A stretch of 64,000 nucleotides of DNA from Oenanthe sinensis (Eukaryota; Streptophyta; Magnoliopsida; Apiales; Apiaceae): the NCBI GenBank assembly GCA_028671895.1, contig CM053799.1, forward strand, positions 51,213,455 to 51,277,454, written 5' to 3'. A program made the translations under genes and the position numbers. This document shows, piece after piece, positions 44,646 through 56,525 of the stretch (position 1 is the first letter of the stretch; each line of letters starts with the position of its first letter). The notes beneath the pieces are model-generated. The model searched no databases and was not told the DNA's origin. It saw only the letters and a program-made list of their open reading frames with translations.

Positions 44646-47600
44646 TTAAAGGTTTCAGTACAAGGTTCCCGGTACAAGGTTACAATTCAGAGAGCTATCA
44701 TATGGACTTGATACTTGTTTTGTGTAATTGTGTGTCTTAAATCTTAATGGTCTATTTGTATTCTAGTGAGTATTAATAGAATGTTTTGGAGAACAACCTT
44801 ATAAATACTGACGTTGCGGTAATCTTGTAACTAATTCAGTTTGTAACATTTCTTCTAATATATTGCATTTCTTTTCTTTCCTTGCAGTTGTATTGGAGCT
44901 TCATAAAAGTTGCATTCGAGCTTCAAAAAGTAGCTCTTGAAGACTCATTCTCATCATTTCTTAAAGTCTTGTAAGTTTGGAGAAAAGTCTATGAGCTTCT
45001 TGAAATGACCCCTCCACATGGATTATTGAATTTGTTGTATATGTACATATAACTGTATTAAAAAAATTTAGTCACAAATACATTTATTTTCGCAAGAACC
45101 GGAACATTAAATTAAGTTTTGTTGTCATCAACCTTTTTTTAAATCAAATTTTTGTATAAGATATATATATGGTAATAATATTAGATATCTCCCGATAAAT
45201 ATAGGAATAAGATTGAGAAAACCCGTGTTTTCCGTAAATATTTCGAAACTAATGGAAGGTGAAAATAAACTTATTATCTATATATATGGGGTTAAAAAAC
45301 CATTTTCTTTTAAATATAAAAAGTGAAAAGGAAAATATTTTTGTTAGTATACATTTTTTTAATATATTAATTATTTTTTCCTTTCCTTGAAGTTGCATTC
45401 TAATTCTAGCTACTCCCAGAAAAATTGGATTGGATATCATATCTTTAACATCGATTGCTAAAATCAGTGATGCTGACATGTTTTTAGACATCGATATTAT
45501 TTTTACCGATGTTAATCAATTATTTGCACATCGCTTGTGAAAATAACTGATGTCTCCATTAATATTTAAAAAATAATTGTAATTGTGATACATGATCCGA
45601 TATCGATCGATCGATCAAAATTTTTAATTTTTCAATTTTAATAATATAATATTTATATTATAAAAATATATAATATATTATTATAATATCTAAAATTAAC
45701 TTTATCATCGGTACACTCCTTTTGTTATAACTATTTAAGTGTAATATTATATAATTTTATCTAAATTATAACCTAAATTTTTTATTTTAAGAACTATAGT
45801 TATAATATAATTTTATGTAACACCGTTGTACTTATAATCTTATGAATATGAAAATAATATTATTATTTTATTTATATTAATTAAATTTTATTACTATACT
45901 ATTTTCTTATAATGAAAATATTAAAAATTTAGTAGTTGGTTTGAGTCAGGCTATTCATATTTTATTAATCTTATTCATCGTTATTAGATTATAATGGAAC
46001 TAAATTTTAAAAATATAAACATAAAACACTATAATACACTATACTAATGAGACTTGAAATACATAATATAAATGTAATTTGTAATAAATTTATCCCCAGT
46101 AAATGACATTATATAAAAAATAGAAAAATTAATAATAAAATAAATTATTAAATTAAATTAAATATTTAAAATATATAAAATAATTAATATATAATTTATT
46201 AATCAGTTACTAAATATAAAAAAAACATAAAAATACAAGGCAACGAACAAATATTTATTCCACGATAACATATATATTCTAGTAAAACTAAGTTTTCAAA
46301 TTCTAGGCCGGAAAGGAAAAGTGGTAGCTCTGCGTATGAAGGTGATACTTATTTCTGCATCTAGCTCCAAATTAATTTAAATTATCACAAGAGTTAAAGC
46401 TAGGTAGCTAGTAAGTATTAGTGTGCAGTCGTGTTTAGTCATGGATGATCATTCTGATTGGAATATTAGTCAGGATACCAGTCATCTTCCCATGATAATG
46501 ATCATATACAGATGTGGAACCAATTCCCATTAAGAAGAATGATTGGGTCAGACAATTAGCAAATCCATTTAATAATTAGCAAATCCAGCCTCATTTTCCA
46601 GGAATATCTCTCCATCGCTTCTCTCCACCACTTTGGATAACAATTATGTGAATAGACTGAGTAGTTAAGCAAGCATAATTGTTTTGTTTTTTGATTCGAT
46701 GGGCTATAGTATGGTATTATACACTTTTGCTAATTATTTATGGTAGAGACAGACAGGTTCTGATTTTTAAGTTTAAAAAGAAACTATATGCTCATACAGA
46801 ACGGCATATTTTCACACCTTCAAGTTTTGAAGACAATTGTTTGTTATAAAAACTACACACAGTTTTCATAAAAATATGAACCTCACAGCCCATATTCTAT
46901 TAAGAAGAAGAAGAGCGTTGCCTGAACTCTTGCAAACTAGACTCCTTTTCTTTATTCCTTTGCAACATGTGGCGAAACTGAACTCTAAACAAAAAGAGCC
47001 AAAAAACCACAGAACAGGCTTTTGGTCCTTACTTACAACTTAGATACAGTTCACATACTAAGCTGAGATCTGCAAATTCAAGTTCAATTAATTCTCAGAG
47101 TTGTTATCAAGTTTTAGTTTTAAGTGGAATTTGAACTTGTATTGTAGGGTGAATCTGTAAAGTACTCTCTTTTTATTAATCCTCAGTTTTTTTCTCTTGT
47201 TAAACTTCCACATTGGACTATAATCATGTATCTAATTATTAATTGAACACCAGAACAAGGATGCTCTCTATATTTTAGAGGAGTATTTAATAACTTCTAT
47301 TTCTAATGCTAGATTGTTCAATTTTACAAGATGCTGTAAACACTTTTAATAACAGAAAAGCATTTCTAGCCAGCCCATTTTGTACAGCGGTTTCTGAAAT
47401 TGCTTTCCAGCTTCAAACTATCCCTCAAATGCTCATCCTTATCATCTTTCCATTCTCAAAAGTCTTGCTCTTCTACTGCTCTAAAAGTGCGTCTATTGCA
47501 GTCCACATATGTATAATTATGAAAATTGGAAATTAGGAACAAGATACATCTAAAATGTGTAGATAGACTATATGTATAATTACGAAAGTCGAAATTTAGT

Positions 47601-47734
47601 GGATTAGTACTGTACAGCTTTTTTTAACGTGTAGAAATTTAGTTGAATAGCATAAGTCTGGAGGAAAAGAAGTGATGCATAGAAAGACTAACAAATGACA
47701 TCTATGAGACTCTGGATGAAAATAAATAAATTTG
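44646..47734. other. AT-rich intergenic DNA
   Basis: No convincing gene. 45,430-45,560 has alternating ACATCG/CGATGT motifs (ACATCGATT, CATCGATATT, ACCGATGTT, ACATCGCTT) reminiscent of subterminal repeats of a DNA transposon, with no clear termini. 46,850-47,100 resembles 60,750-61,240 (see findings). Short ORFs here look random. Confidence 0.55.
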
Positions 47735-47745
47735 GCTATAAATAT
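47735..47745 (+). promoter_or_regulatory. TATA box of the LRR receptor-like protein gene
   Basis: CTATAAATATA lies about 70 bases before the ATG at 47,813, a normal plant core-promoter spacing. Confidence 0.6.
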
Positions 47746-48944
47746 ATGAACCCCTCAAGCATAACATATACAACCTATCCACCCAACAAAACATCTAAAG
47801 CATATAATCGAAATGTGTAAATTCACCTGGTATTACACAATCATGGTGCTTCTCATCTTCTTGCACCACCAAATAGTTTCTTCATCAGCAGCAACTATAC
47901 ATTTGAGTCCTACCATGCAAAAAATTGCATTGTTCCAGTTTAAGCTGAGCTTGGCAATTAGCACTCCTCATAATTGCTCTTATTTTTCTCCATACTATAT
48001 ATGATTATTACCAAATTCCTTCACACCCAAAGACAATGAATTGGAGCATGAGTTCTAATCACTGCACATGGGAGGGAGTCAGCTGTGAACACAAGACCGG
48101 AAACGTAATAGGTCTTGATCTAAGTTGCCACTACAAGAAAAACACGAGCATACAACACTTATTACACAACGGTTAAAAAAATAACCGTTGTCCCAAAAAA
48201 TTAAACAACGGTGTATGTTTGTTTTTTGAAAAACTGTTGTCTGACTATGACTACGATAACTGTTATTGAACTTATTGAAACCGTTGTCTCTGTGGTGTAC
48301 CTTTGATCATACCAGACAAGTGTTATTAATTTGATCGTTGTCTCATATCTTTCATACAAGGGTTATAATCAGTTGTTATTTTTTTGAAAAACTGTTGTGT
48401 GACTATGACTACGATAACTGTTATTGAACTTATTGTAAACTGTTGTCTCGGTGGTGTATCTTTGATCAGACCAGATAAGTGTTTACACAACAGTTTGTAA
48501 ATGAAACTGTTGTCTTCACCACTTCCATACAAACCTTTTTAAATTTAAACCATTGTCATAAACTTATTTATACAAGTGTTTTACTAATAAACCATTGTCT
48601 TCTGTGACCGCACGTGATTGGTGGAAAAACTTTCACGTGGATTGCTGAGGTGGCAAAATAAGAGCCCTCGATTGAAATAAGATTAGATATTAGCCGTTAG
48701 ATTAAGAAAATATATATATATATATTTACACAACGGTTTGTAAATGAAACCGTTGTCTTCGTTGAACTCACACAACACAATTTCTAAGAGAACCGTTGTC
48801 TATTTCACAGAAGATGACAAAAATTACCTTTTCATAATAAGACGAAAATTTATTTAAACACATTTTATTAGTTTAGTTAAAAAAACACATAAATAAATTT
48901 TAAAAATTTTAGTTTTTTATATACATAACTAAAACCAAAAAATC

Positions 48945-49500
48945 TTAACATCCGTACGGTTGGATCATCGAAAAAAATATTTAAAAAAATACATTATGTG
49001 CAATCGGGATGAGTCGTGTTAAAGTTAGTACTTTTGAGAGATTTATATTATAAAAGAATACAAGATTAATTTGGAATTTTCTGATTTTTTGTGCACATCA
49101 CTCAAATCAATAGATATTAACATCCATATGGTTGGATCATCAAAAAAATATTTAAAAAAATACATTATGTACAATCGGGATGAATCGTGTTAAAGTTAGT
49201 ACTTTTGAGAGATTTATATTATAAAAGAATATAAGATTAATTTGGAATTTTCTGATTTTTTGTGCACATCACTCAAATCAATAGATCTTAACATCCGTAC
49301 GGTTGGATCGTCAAAAAATATTTTTAAAAAATACATTATGTGCAATCGGGATGAGCCGTGTTAAAGTTAATACTTTTGAGATGTTTATATTATAAAAGAA
49401 TACAAGATTAATTTGGAATTTTCTGATTTTTTTTGTGCACGTCATATAAATCAATAGATCTTAACATCCGTATTGTTGGATGGTCAAAAAAATATTTGTG
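48945..49500. repeat. 172-bp tandem repeat inside the CACTA element
   Basis: The phrase TTAACATCCGTACGGTTGGAT recurs with small changes at 48,945, 49,117, 49,288 and 49,460. Between them ATTATGTGCAATCGGGATGA and TTTGGAATTTTCTGATTTTT repeat at the same period. About 3.2 copies; non-coding. Confidence 0.88.
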
Positions 49501-50036
49501 TATAATTTTTTAATTTATATAATATAAATTATATTTATAAAAATATAAATTTCCCCCGTTTCCTTAGCAAAACAATTAAAGGCTTATCAAAACATATATT
49601 CAATATAATTGATAAAAATAATATATATTTTATTGTCAAATTTTATTGATAAAAAACAATATATATATATGTACTTGTATAAATTCAATATAATTGATAA
49701 AAATAATATATTTTATTGATAAAAATAATATATATCCCCCCGCGGTACTCTCATTCCCAATTGATAAAAACAATATACTTTTTGGATTAAAAAAAAAAAA
49801 GAAATCTTGCACGAGTTTTTAACCTAGTAAAAGTACAACTTTCTAAAACCGGATATCAAAATAAACAATTTATCTTGTACGACTTTCAAATGATTTTTTA
49901 GAAGATACAACCATACATATATCAGAATTTATTTATTTAAATAATTTATTAAAAAATAAATAAATTTAAATTGATTTTGTTATATTAATTTATGATAAAA
50001 TGAAAAATTATATACAATATAACACAGATAAATAAA

Positions 50037-51211
50037 ATGAAATCTTTTCCCCTTTCACTTTTTATTCAATCGTTTTTCCCCTTTAGGTTGAATTTCGTTC
50101 CCCCCTTAAACAAAATTTCGCTTCCCTCCTTCCTCATCTCTTCTTCTCGGCCGCCCCAATTGAAATATACAAACTTACTAAACATTCTCTCTCTCTCTAT
50201 CCCTCTGTCTCCGTCCCACTCTCCCTCTCTATCCCCCTTATCTCTCTCTCAAACACACACACACACACAAATAGATTGGAAGTGAAGATCGATGGTCTAT
50301 ATATATATACAAAGTGTGTGTATGTATATGTGTTGAACTTGGTGGGTCGGGTCAAGCAATCATTTGGTGAATCGATCTCGCTTCTTTTGTATATTGTTTG
50401 TTCAGTTGCTATATATATAGTCAAGGGCTATTGATCAAGGTACGATTGTGCTTTATTTCTTGTGTTTTTAAGTTGGATCATTTATTTTTTCTTGATTTGT
50501 TTGTGTTTGACTTGGGTTTTTATTGTTGTTTCTTGATTTTTGTGCTCTAATTTGAGGTTTTGTTGGGTAAAGTTGCAATCTTTTTGTTTATTTTCTTATT
50601 TTTGTGTAAAAAATTGGTTTTTTTTGGGTTCTTGGGGTTTAAGGTTTTAACTTTTTAGGTTTTAGAGAGTAATATAGGTGGTGTTTGGATTGTTAAAGAA
50701 AGTGTAGTTGATGATGATGTTGGGAAATGGAATTAAGGTTTTGTTGATGTGATTGTTGGATTTTTTTATGTGAGTAGTTTCGAGACTTGGAAAACTCGTT
50801 ATCTGTAATTTGTAATTTTAGAAGTTTTAGTCTGTTGAGAGTTGTCTATTTTGGTTAGAGTTGTTGTAACATTGACCTATGAAGAATCGGCTGGTATTGC
50901 TTGGATTGACCTATGTCTATCTTGTACTGATGCAGAAGTGAGTTGATGTTGAAAGCTGCAGTTCTGTAATGGTGAAGATGTTGGAGGGCGCGAAGTTTAC
51001 TGGTATTATAGACTTGAACAGCCACCATGATAATTATGACATTCCACAGGGCTTTTACCGGAAGCTTGGTGAAGGCTCAAACATGTCAATTGATAGTTTT
51101 GGGAGCTTGCAGTTGAGCAATGGTGGAGGGTCAATTACTGCCATGTCTGTTGGTAATAATTGTTCTGGTCAATTAACTTATAGGGTTTACATTATCATAA
51201 AACTATTATGA
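50037..51211 (+). pseudogene. Captured 5' part of a Raf-like protein kinase gene
   Basis: 50,150-50,290 has CT- and CA-rich tracts typical of a plant 5' UTR. A GT-AG intron fits 50,440-50,935 within the untranslated leader. Translation starts at 50,969 with MVKMLEGAKFTGIIDLNSHH and continues through QGFYRKLGEGSNMSIDSFGS to about residue 65, then runs into non-homologous sequence and a stop. I recognise this as the N-terminal exon of a conserved plant Raf-like (MAPKKK-type) kinase; the kinase domain is absent. It sits inside the CACTA element, hence a transduplicated copy. The assignment is from recall of the family N-terminus. Confidence 0.6.
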
Positions 51212-51314
51212 ATTGGCATGTAGGAAATGATAAGTTAATCAGATTGTATACTTATGTTTGTTATTACTCTACATACCACAGAAGCTTTATTTCACTAGTA
51301 ATATGGTTATGCAG

Positions 51315-51491
51315 GTGTCTGTTACCCCTGGAAGTCGTTGGAGTAAATTCAAAACTTATTCAACTATACAAAGGACTGTTGAAGCAGAGGCATATGCAGT
51401 CAAGAGGGCAAAAAAAGAGGGACGCACTTTTGTACCACCTTTCGATCATACATATAAACTTGAGAAAACTTACAAGTTACAAGACATATAA
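51315..51491 (+). pseudogene. Chimeric captured exon: ABC1-type kinase fragment fused to threonine deaminase fragment
   Basis: After a good 3' splice site (ATGCAG, 51,309-51,314) the frame reads VSVTPGSRWSKFKTYSTIQR, which matches my memory of a plastid ABC1-like (ABC1K) atypical kinase. At about 51,380 it passes in frame into AEAYAVKRAKKEGRTFVPPF, which resembles plant biosynthetic threonine deaminase. It ends at a stop after KLEKTYKLQDI. Two unrelated gene pieces in one open frame inside a transposon point to serial capture. Both identifications are from recall and need a search. Confidence 0.5.
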
Positions 51492-52482
51492 ATATAGGTA
51501 TCGCAGTGCTTATAGCAGCAGGCTTCTTTGGCTACATGCTGGCATTGTTACAACGCAGGATTGGTTCAATTGTGTCTGCTCAAAGTGTGAGTTCAAATGA
51601 TTACTAATCGTCATACTTATCAATTATGTGCTATATGATCACTTGGGTTACGACATATAATGTTGAAACTGTTGCTCACATGAAAAGTTATAGATTTTTA
51701 CTGCTTATTTAACTCGGAATTAAAAAAGATGAAATGGCTCACATGACAACTTATGGATTGTTACTGCTCATTTACACAGAATTAGAAGATGAAAAAGGAT
51801 TATGGCATGCAGATCGATACTCCCTTATTCAATGAAAAAATTGAGGAGTTTATTATATATGCATAATTTTTTCAGGATCAAGGAACAACAGAAACAAGAC
51901 AGACTTCCAGTCCATACCAAACGCTTCTGATGTCATCAGTCAGGCCACCAACTTTAGGAGACCCCAACTTTGTAAACATCACTGAAACTGCAGCAAATAT
52001 ATACCTTTCAAATATCATTTGCTTCTATAGTATGTTGCCAGCTTCTTGAAATCTCACACCTGCTCTCCAAATTATCATGTGGACTCAAGATGGTCAGAAC
52101 TATTTCTAGAATAGTTTTTCAATTATGCTTATTTAATTAATCTATTACTTAGGTATGTTTGGAATTTGAAACTTTAGTCAGACATTCAGTCAACATATGA
52201 GGGCATATATCCAATCAGACATCTCACAGCTGAATGCACTGCTATGATGAAGAGTATTTACCAAGTAAAGTTGAGTTCCCAGAAATTTGAAACTACAAAG
52301 ATGGAGGAAATGGACCACATCTCTAGTGAAGATAGAGCTGGAGGTTGCATGCACATTTTAAGGATTACTTGTTGCCTGAATTACTAATGAGTAGGTTTAT
52401 GATTGAAGAGGTATGAAGTTATGCATAAAACAGTCAATAATTATCTGCGTATAAAGTATTTTTAAGGATTACTTATTGCTTA

Positions 52483-52670
52483 ACATGAATCATATAGATA
52501 AGAGCAGAATCTTTTGTTGAGGATGTGCTTGTGAATGGTGAACCATGGACTTCTGGAGAACAAGAGATCTTGACAGGTTCCCATCTATTAGAGTTACATG
52601 CTTCAAATGCCAAAGACATGAAAATTGTTATAGAGATGATTATGTATGCAATTTTTACATTAAAAATTTG
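52483..52670 (+). pseudogene. Unidentified exon-like fragment in the CACTA element
   Basis: An open stretch reads ESFVEDVLVNGEPWTSGEQE then LHASNAKDMKIVIEMI, with a possible GT donor after GAGATCTTGACAG (about 52,575). It has codon-like composition in an AT-rich setting, but I do not recognise the protein. It may be a further captured fragment. Confidence 0.35.
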
Positions 52671-55289
52671 TAGGACTTGTAGAGACATGAGATTGCTATG
52701 TATGTAATTTTTACATTGAAAGTGTAGATCAATTAGAAATTTTTGTATTGATAAATTTATTGATTCATTATTTGGTTAGGGGTATTATTTAAAATCATTT
52801 TTTTATGTACATAAACCATTGTCTAATATAGAGAAACACAACACACACTATAAAATATTTCATCTTGTGCTAGTTGTGTAAATAAAATAAATACAACGCA
52901 TTAAAAGGAATAAAATCGTTGTCTATAGAAAACTACAATAACAGTTCTTGGAATAAGAAACAATAACAGTTTTTAAAACACTTGACTGACTTCATTTCAG
53001 ACAAGAGTTTTGAACCATAGCGTTGTTGTTTCTAGGTGTTATACAACGGTGTCCAGAACATGGGGCGTTGTTCTGTAATCTTTTGGACAACGGTTATAGG
53101 ACCCGTTGTCTTTTCTATATTATAACAAGCCTGTTGAACCGTTGTGTTCCTTTCTTCGTATAACAGTTTAAACAAGCGTTGTTTGATCGCAATCACACGA
53201 AACCTCAATAGACTACGGAAAATTGAGATGCCAGACAACGGTGCAAAAGCGTTGTATGATTCTATTTTTCTTGTAGTGTGCAGTCAGCCGAAAGGAGCCA
53301 TACTTCCAAACAGCACCCTCTTCCAATTCTCTCATCTCCACTTCCTCAATCTTTCTTGGAACAACTTTTCCCTCTCCAATCAGTTCCCCCTGAATTCGGT
53401 TTCTTTGTAAAAGGTTTGACACATCTCTTACACTTACTTTTCCGGAATAGTACCCTCGGGAATCTCTCATTTGTATAAACTGGTCTCACTTGATCTCTCT
53501 ACTTATAACTATGAAGAATATTCTAAGAAAATTCAACTTTGAGAAGAATTGTTTAAATCACTAATGCAGAATATGAGTCAACTCAGAGTGCTTAATCTTT
53601 TATAAGTCAACATCTCTTCCATTGTACCCATGAATGTGTCTACTTCTCTAAGAGTTCTTGACCTTGTGGATACTGAATTATATGGAGTAATACCCCAAGA
53701 GGTTTTCCGCCTCCCCAACTTGGAAATGCTACGAGTTTCATCTAGTTATGAAAATAACCAACTGACAGGTAGATTACCCAAACTTAAGTGGGGAAGTAGT
53801 TCTACTCTCCAAATCCGTCTTCTTGATACGGTATACATAGATGGAGGTATAGAGACAACTTATTTTTTAGATCTATCAAACAATCAAATTGAAGGGGAAA
53901 TTCCACATTGGATTGGTTTGATGGGTTCTAGGTCCTTGTCGTCCTCATATTTGAATCTTTCATGCAATAGGCTAACTGGTGGTCTTGAGCAATTACCTTG
54001 GAAAAGTATTACATATCTCGATTTACAGTTCAACATGCTCAATGGATCATTGCCCGCCTTATTCTGTAATTCCACCTCTCTTGAGATTCTAAATTTGCCT
54101 CGTAATAAATTTAGTGGTGTACTCCCCATTTGTCCAATAAATTTGCTGACTTCCCTTCTAGTGTTTGATTTGCGGATGAATAACATTGAGGGGAGCCTTC
54201 CATCAACTTTATCAAATTTTCGTAATTTGAAGTGTAAATCTTCATGTAAACAAATTACAAGGAAGAATTTCTTCTTCTTTTTCTGAATTTGATCAACTAA
54301 AAACACTTGATCTTGGAAGTAATCTAATAAATGACACCTTCCCGTACTGTGTGAAAGCTCTTCCAAATCTCCAGGTCCTTGTTCTTAAATCAAATAAGTT
54401 TCATGGTTTTATAAACAAGAGTTCTACGGTTGAACACCCATTTCCTAACTTGAGAATCATTGATCTGTCGTGTAATGAGTTTTCAGGTTACTGCCTGCAA
54501 CGTATTTCAGAAACTTCAAGGCTATGATGAATCATGAAGTGAATAAAATAGACCGTAATTATATGGACCAAAGAGGGTATTATACGGATTCTACAAGTCC
54601 AGTGATTAAAGGCGTAGAGATTACGTTGGAAAGAATATTAATTATTCTCACAACCATTGATGTATCAAGCAACAATTTTAAAGGGGAGATTGCTGAATAT
54701 TTCATAAATTTAGTTCTACTCTCCAATTCCTTGATCTAGAAGGCATAGACATAGATGGAGGTATACCTGATTCAATAGGTTTTCTCGAGTCATTGTCCAC
54801 TTCGGAACTCTAAGGTTGTAATTTGTTTGGGCCGATACCACCATCCATAGGAAATCTGGGTCAACTTATTAATTTGGGCTTCGAATATAATGATCTCAGT
54901 GGGTCAATTCCTTAGTAAACCTTATTAAGCTAAGAGATCTTCGCCTTTTTGGCAACAATTTTAGTTGTCCATTACCCTTTTGGGTTTCCCCCTTTAAAGA
55001 ACTCATTTCATTAGATTTAAGTCATCATTCATTAACCGGACTCTTTCCCCCTTGGTTGTTTGATCATCCATCATTACAAGACTTATATTTAGGTTCTAAT
55101 CGGTTCACGGGTCAGTTACCTGAATTTAATTCCTCCAAATCACAACTGTAACGATTCAGTTGTAGCAACAATTTACTCTACGGACCCATTCCACAATCAT
55201 TTTCTCAACTTGTCAACCTCATTCATGTAGACTTTTCATCAAATAAGTTCTGTGATGTATTGAATATTGAAATGCTTTCAAGAAATATA

Positions 55290-56180
55290 GAGACAATTTA
55301 TTTTTTAGATATATCAAACAATCAAATTGAAGGGGAAATTCCACATTGTATTGGTTTGATGGGTTCTAGGTCCTTGTACTTCTCATATTTGAATCTTTCA
55401 TGCAATAGGCTAACTGGTGGTAACTGGTGGTCTTGAGCAATTACTTGGAAAAATATTACATATCTCGATTTACAGTTTAACATGCTGAATGGATCATTGC
55501 CCGCCTTGTTCTGTAATTCCATCTCTCTTGAGATTCTAAATTTGTCTCATAACAAATTAAATGGTACACTCCACATTTGTCCAACCAGTTTGATGGGTAC
55601 ACTTTCAGTGTTTGATTTGCGGATGAATAACATTCAGGGGAGCCTTCCATCAACTTTATCAAATTTTCGTAATTTGCAAAGTATAAATCTTCATGGGAAC
55701 AAATTACAAGGAAGAATTCCTTCTTCTTTTGCTGAATTTGATCAACTAGAAACTCTTGATCTTGGAAGTAATCAAATAAATGACACCTTCCCGTATTGTT
55801 TGGAAGCTCTTCCAAATCTCTAGGTTCTTGTTCTGAATTCAAATAAGTTTCATGGTTTTATAAACAAGAGTTCTACGGTTGAACACCCATTTCTTAGCTT
55901 GAGAATCATTGATTTGTCATACAATGAGTTTTCAGGTCCACTGCCTGCAATATATTTCAGAAACTTCAAGGCTATGATGAATGGTACTGTGACTAAAGAA
56001 GAAGAGACTAAGTATATGGAACATGATACTTATGTGATTCCATGACTCTAGTGATTAAAGGAGTACATCTTGAGCTATCTCGGATTTTAACTGTATTTAC
56101 AACCATCGATGTATCGGGAAACCATTTTGAAGGAGAGATTGTAGAATCCATTGGAAATCTAGTGTCACTTAGATATCTCA
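55290..56180 (+). repeat. Second copy of a 0.9-kb LRR block duplicated from 53,852-54,720
   Basis: The block beginning GAGACAAYTTATTTTTTAGA (53,852 and 55,290) is repeated at an offset of 1438-1449 bases through the sequence AGTGATTAAAGG (54,601 and 56,050). Copy two has an extra 10-bp TAACTGGTGG near 55,420 that shifts the frame. Confidence 0.88.
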
Positions 56181-56431
56181 ATTTATCTCACAATTATCGG
56201 AGAGGTCACATACCATCCACAATTGGAAGATTGTCAAAATGTTAGAGTCTCTAGACCTCTTATCTAATCAATTTGAAGGAAAAATTTCGCAACAACTCAC
56301 TTATATATATCCACTTTCATATCTAAATCTGTCTTGCAATCAACTTAGCGGTCATATTCCACAAGGACAACAATTCAATACGTTTGATAATGATAGCTAT
56401 GTCGATAATCTAGCGCTGTATGGATATCCCT

Positions 56432-56525
56432 TGTCCAAACAGTGTGAGCGTGATTTAGAGAAGCAAAAAGAATATGATTGTCCAAACAGTGTGAGCGTGA
56501 TTTAGAGAAGCAAAAAGAATATGAT
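56432..56525 (+). repeat. 47-bp tandem duplication before the RLP membrane helix
   Basis: Two perfect adjacent copies (56,432-56,478 and 56,479-56,525), each starting TGTCCAAACAGTGTGAGC. Because 47 is not a multiple of 3 it puts the LRR frame (phase of 56,239) and the membrane-helix frame (phase of 56,478) out of register. Confidence 0.97.

Larger units (their letters stand above)
48129..53278. mobile_element. Non-autonomous CACTA (En/Spm) transposon carrying host gene fragments
   Basis: Terminal inverted repeats are CACTACAAGAAAAA at 48,129 and its reverse complement ending at 53,278. The next inner bases are also partly matched (CATACAAC on both sides). The 3-bp target duplication is TGC (48,126-48,128 and 53,279-53,281). 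Subterminal zones contain many ACAACGGTT/AACCGTTGT motifs in both orientations (48,165-48,800; 52,850-53,240). No transposase is recognisable. The interior has a 172-bp tandem repeat and pieces of at least three plant genes, so it is a gene-capturing, non-autonomous element. Confidence 0.93.

Noticed and set aside
45249..45491. 80-codon minus ORF
   Set aside because: AT-rich random ORF with a Lys/Phe/Ile bias and no domain.
46837..47043. 68-codon ORF upstream of the LRR gene
   Set aside because: It lies in a low-complexity, duplicated non-coding block with no protein similarity that I recognise.
48129..53278. A hidden transposase in the CACTA element
   Set aside because: No long ORF or recognisable TNP2-like motif in either strand; the element is treated as non-autonomous.
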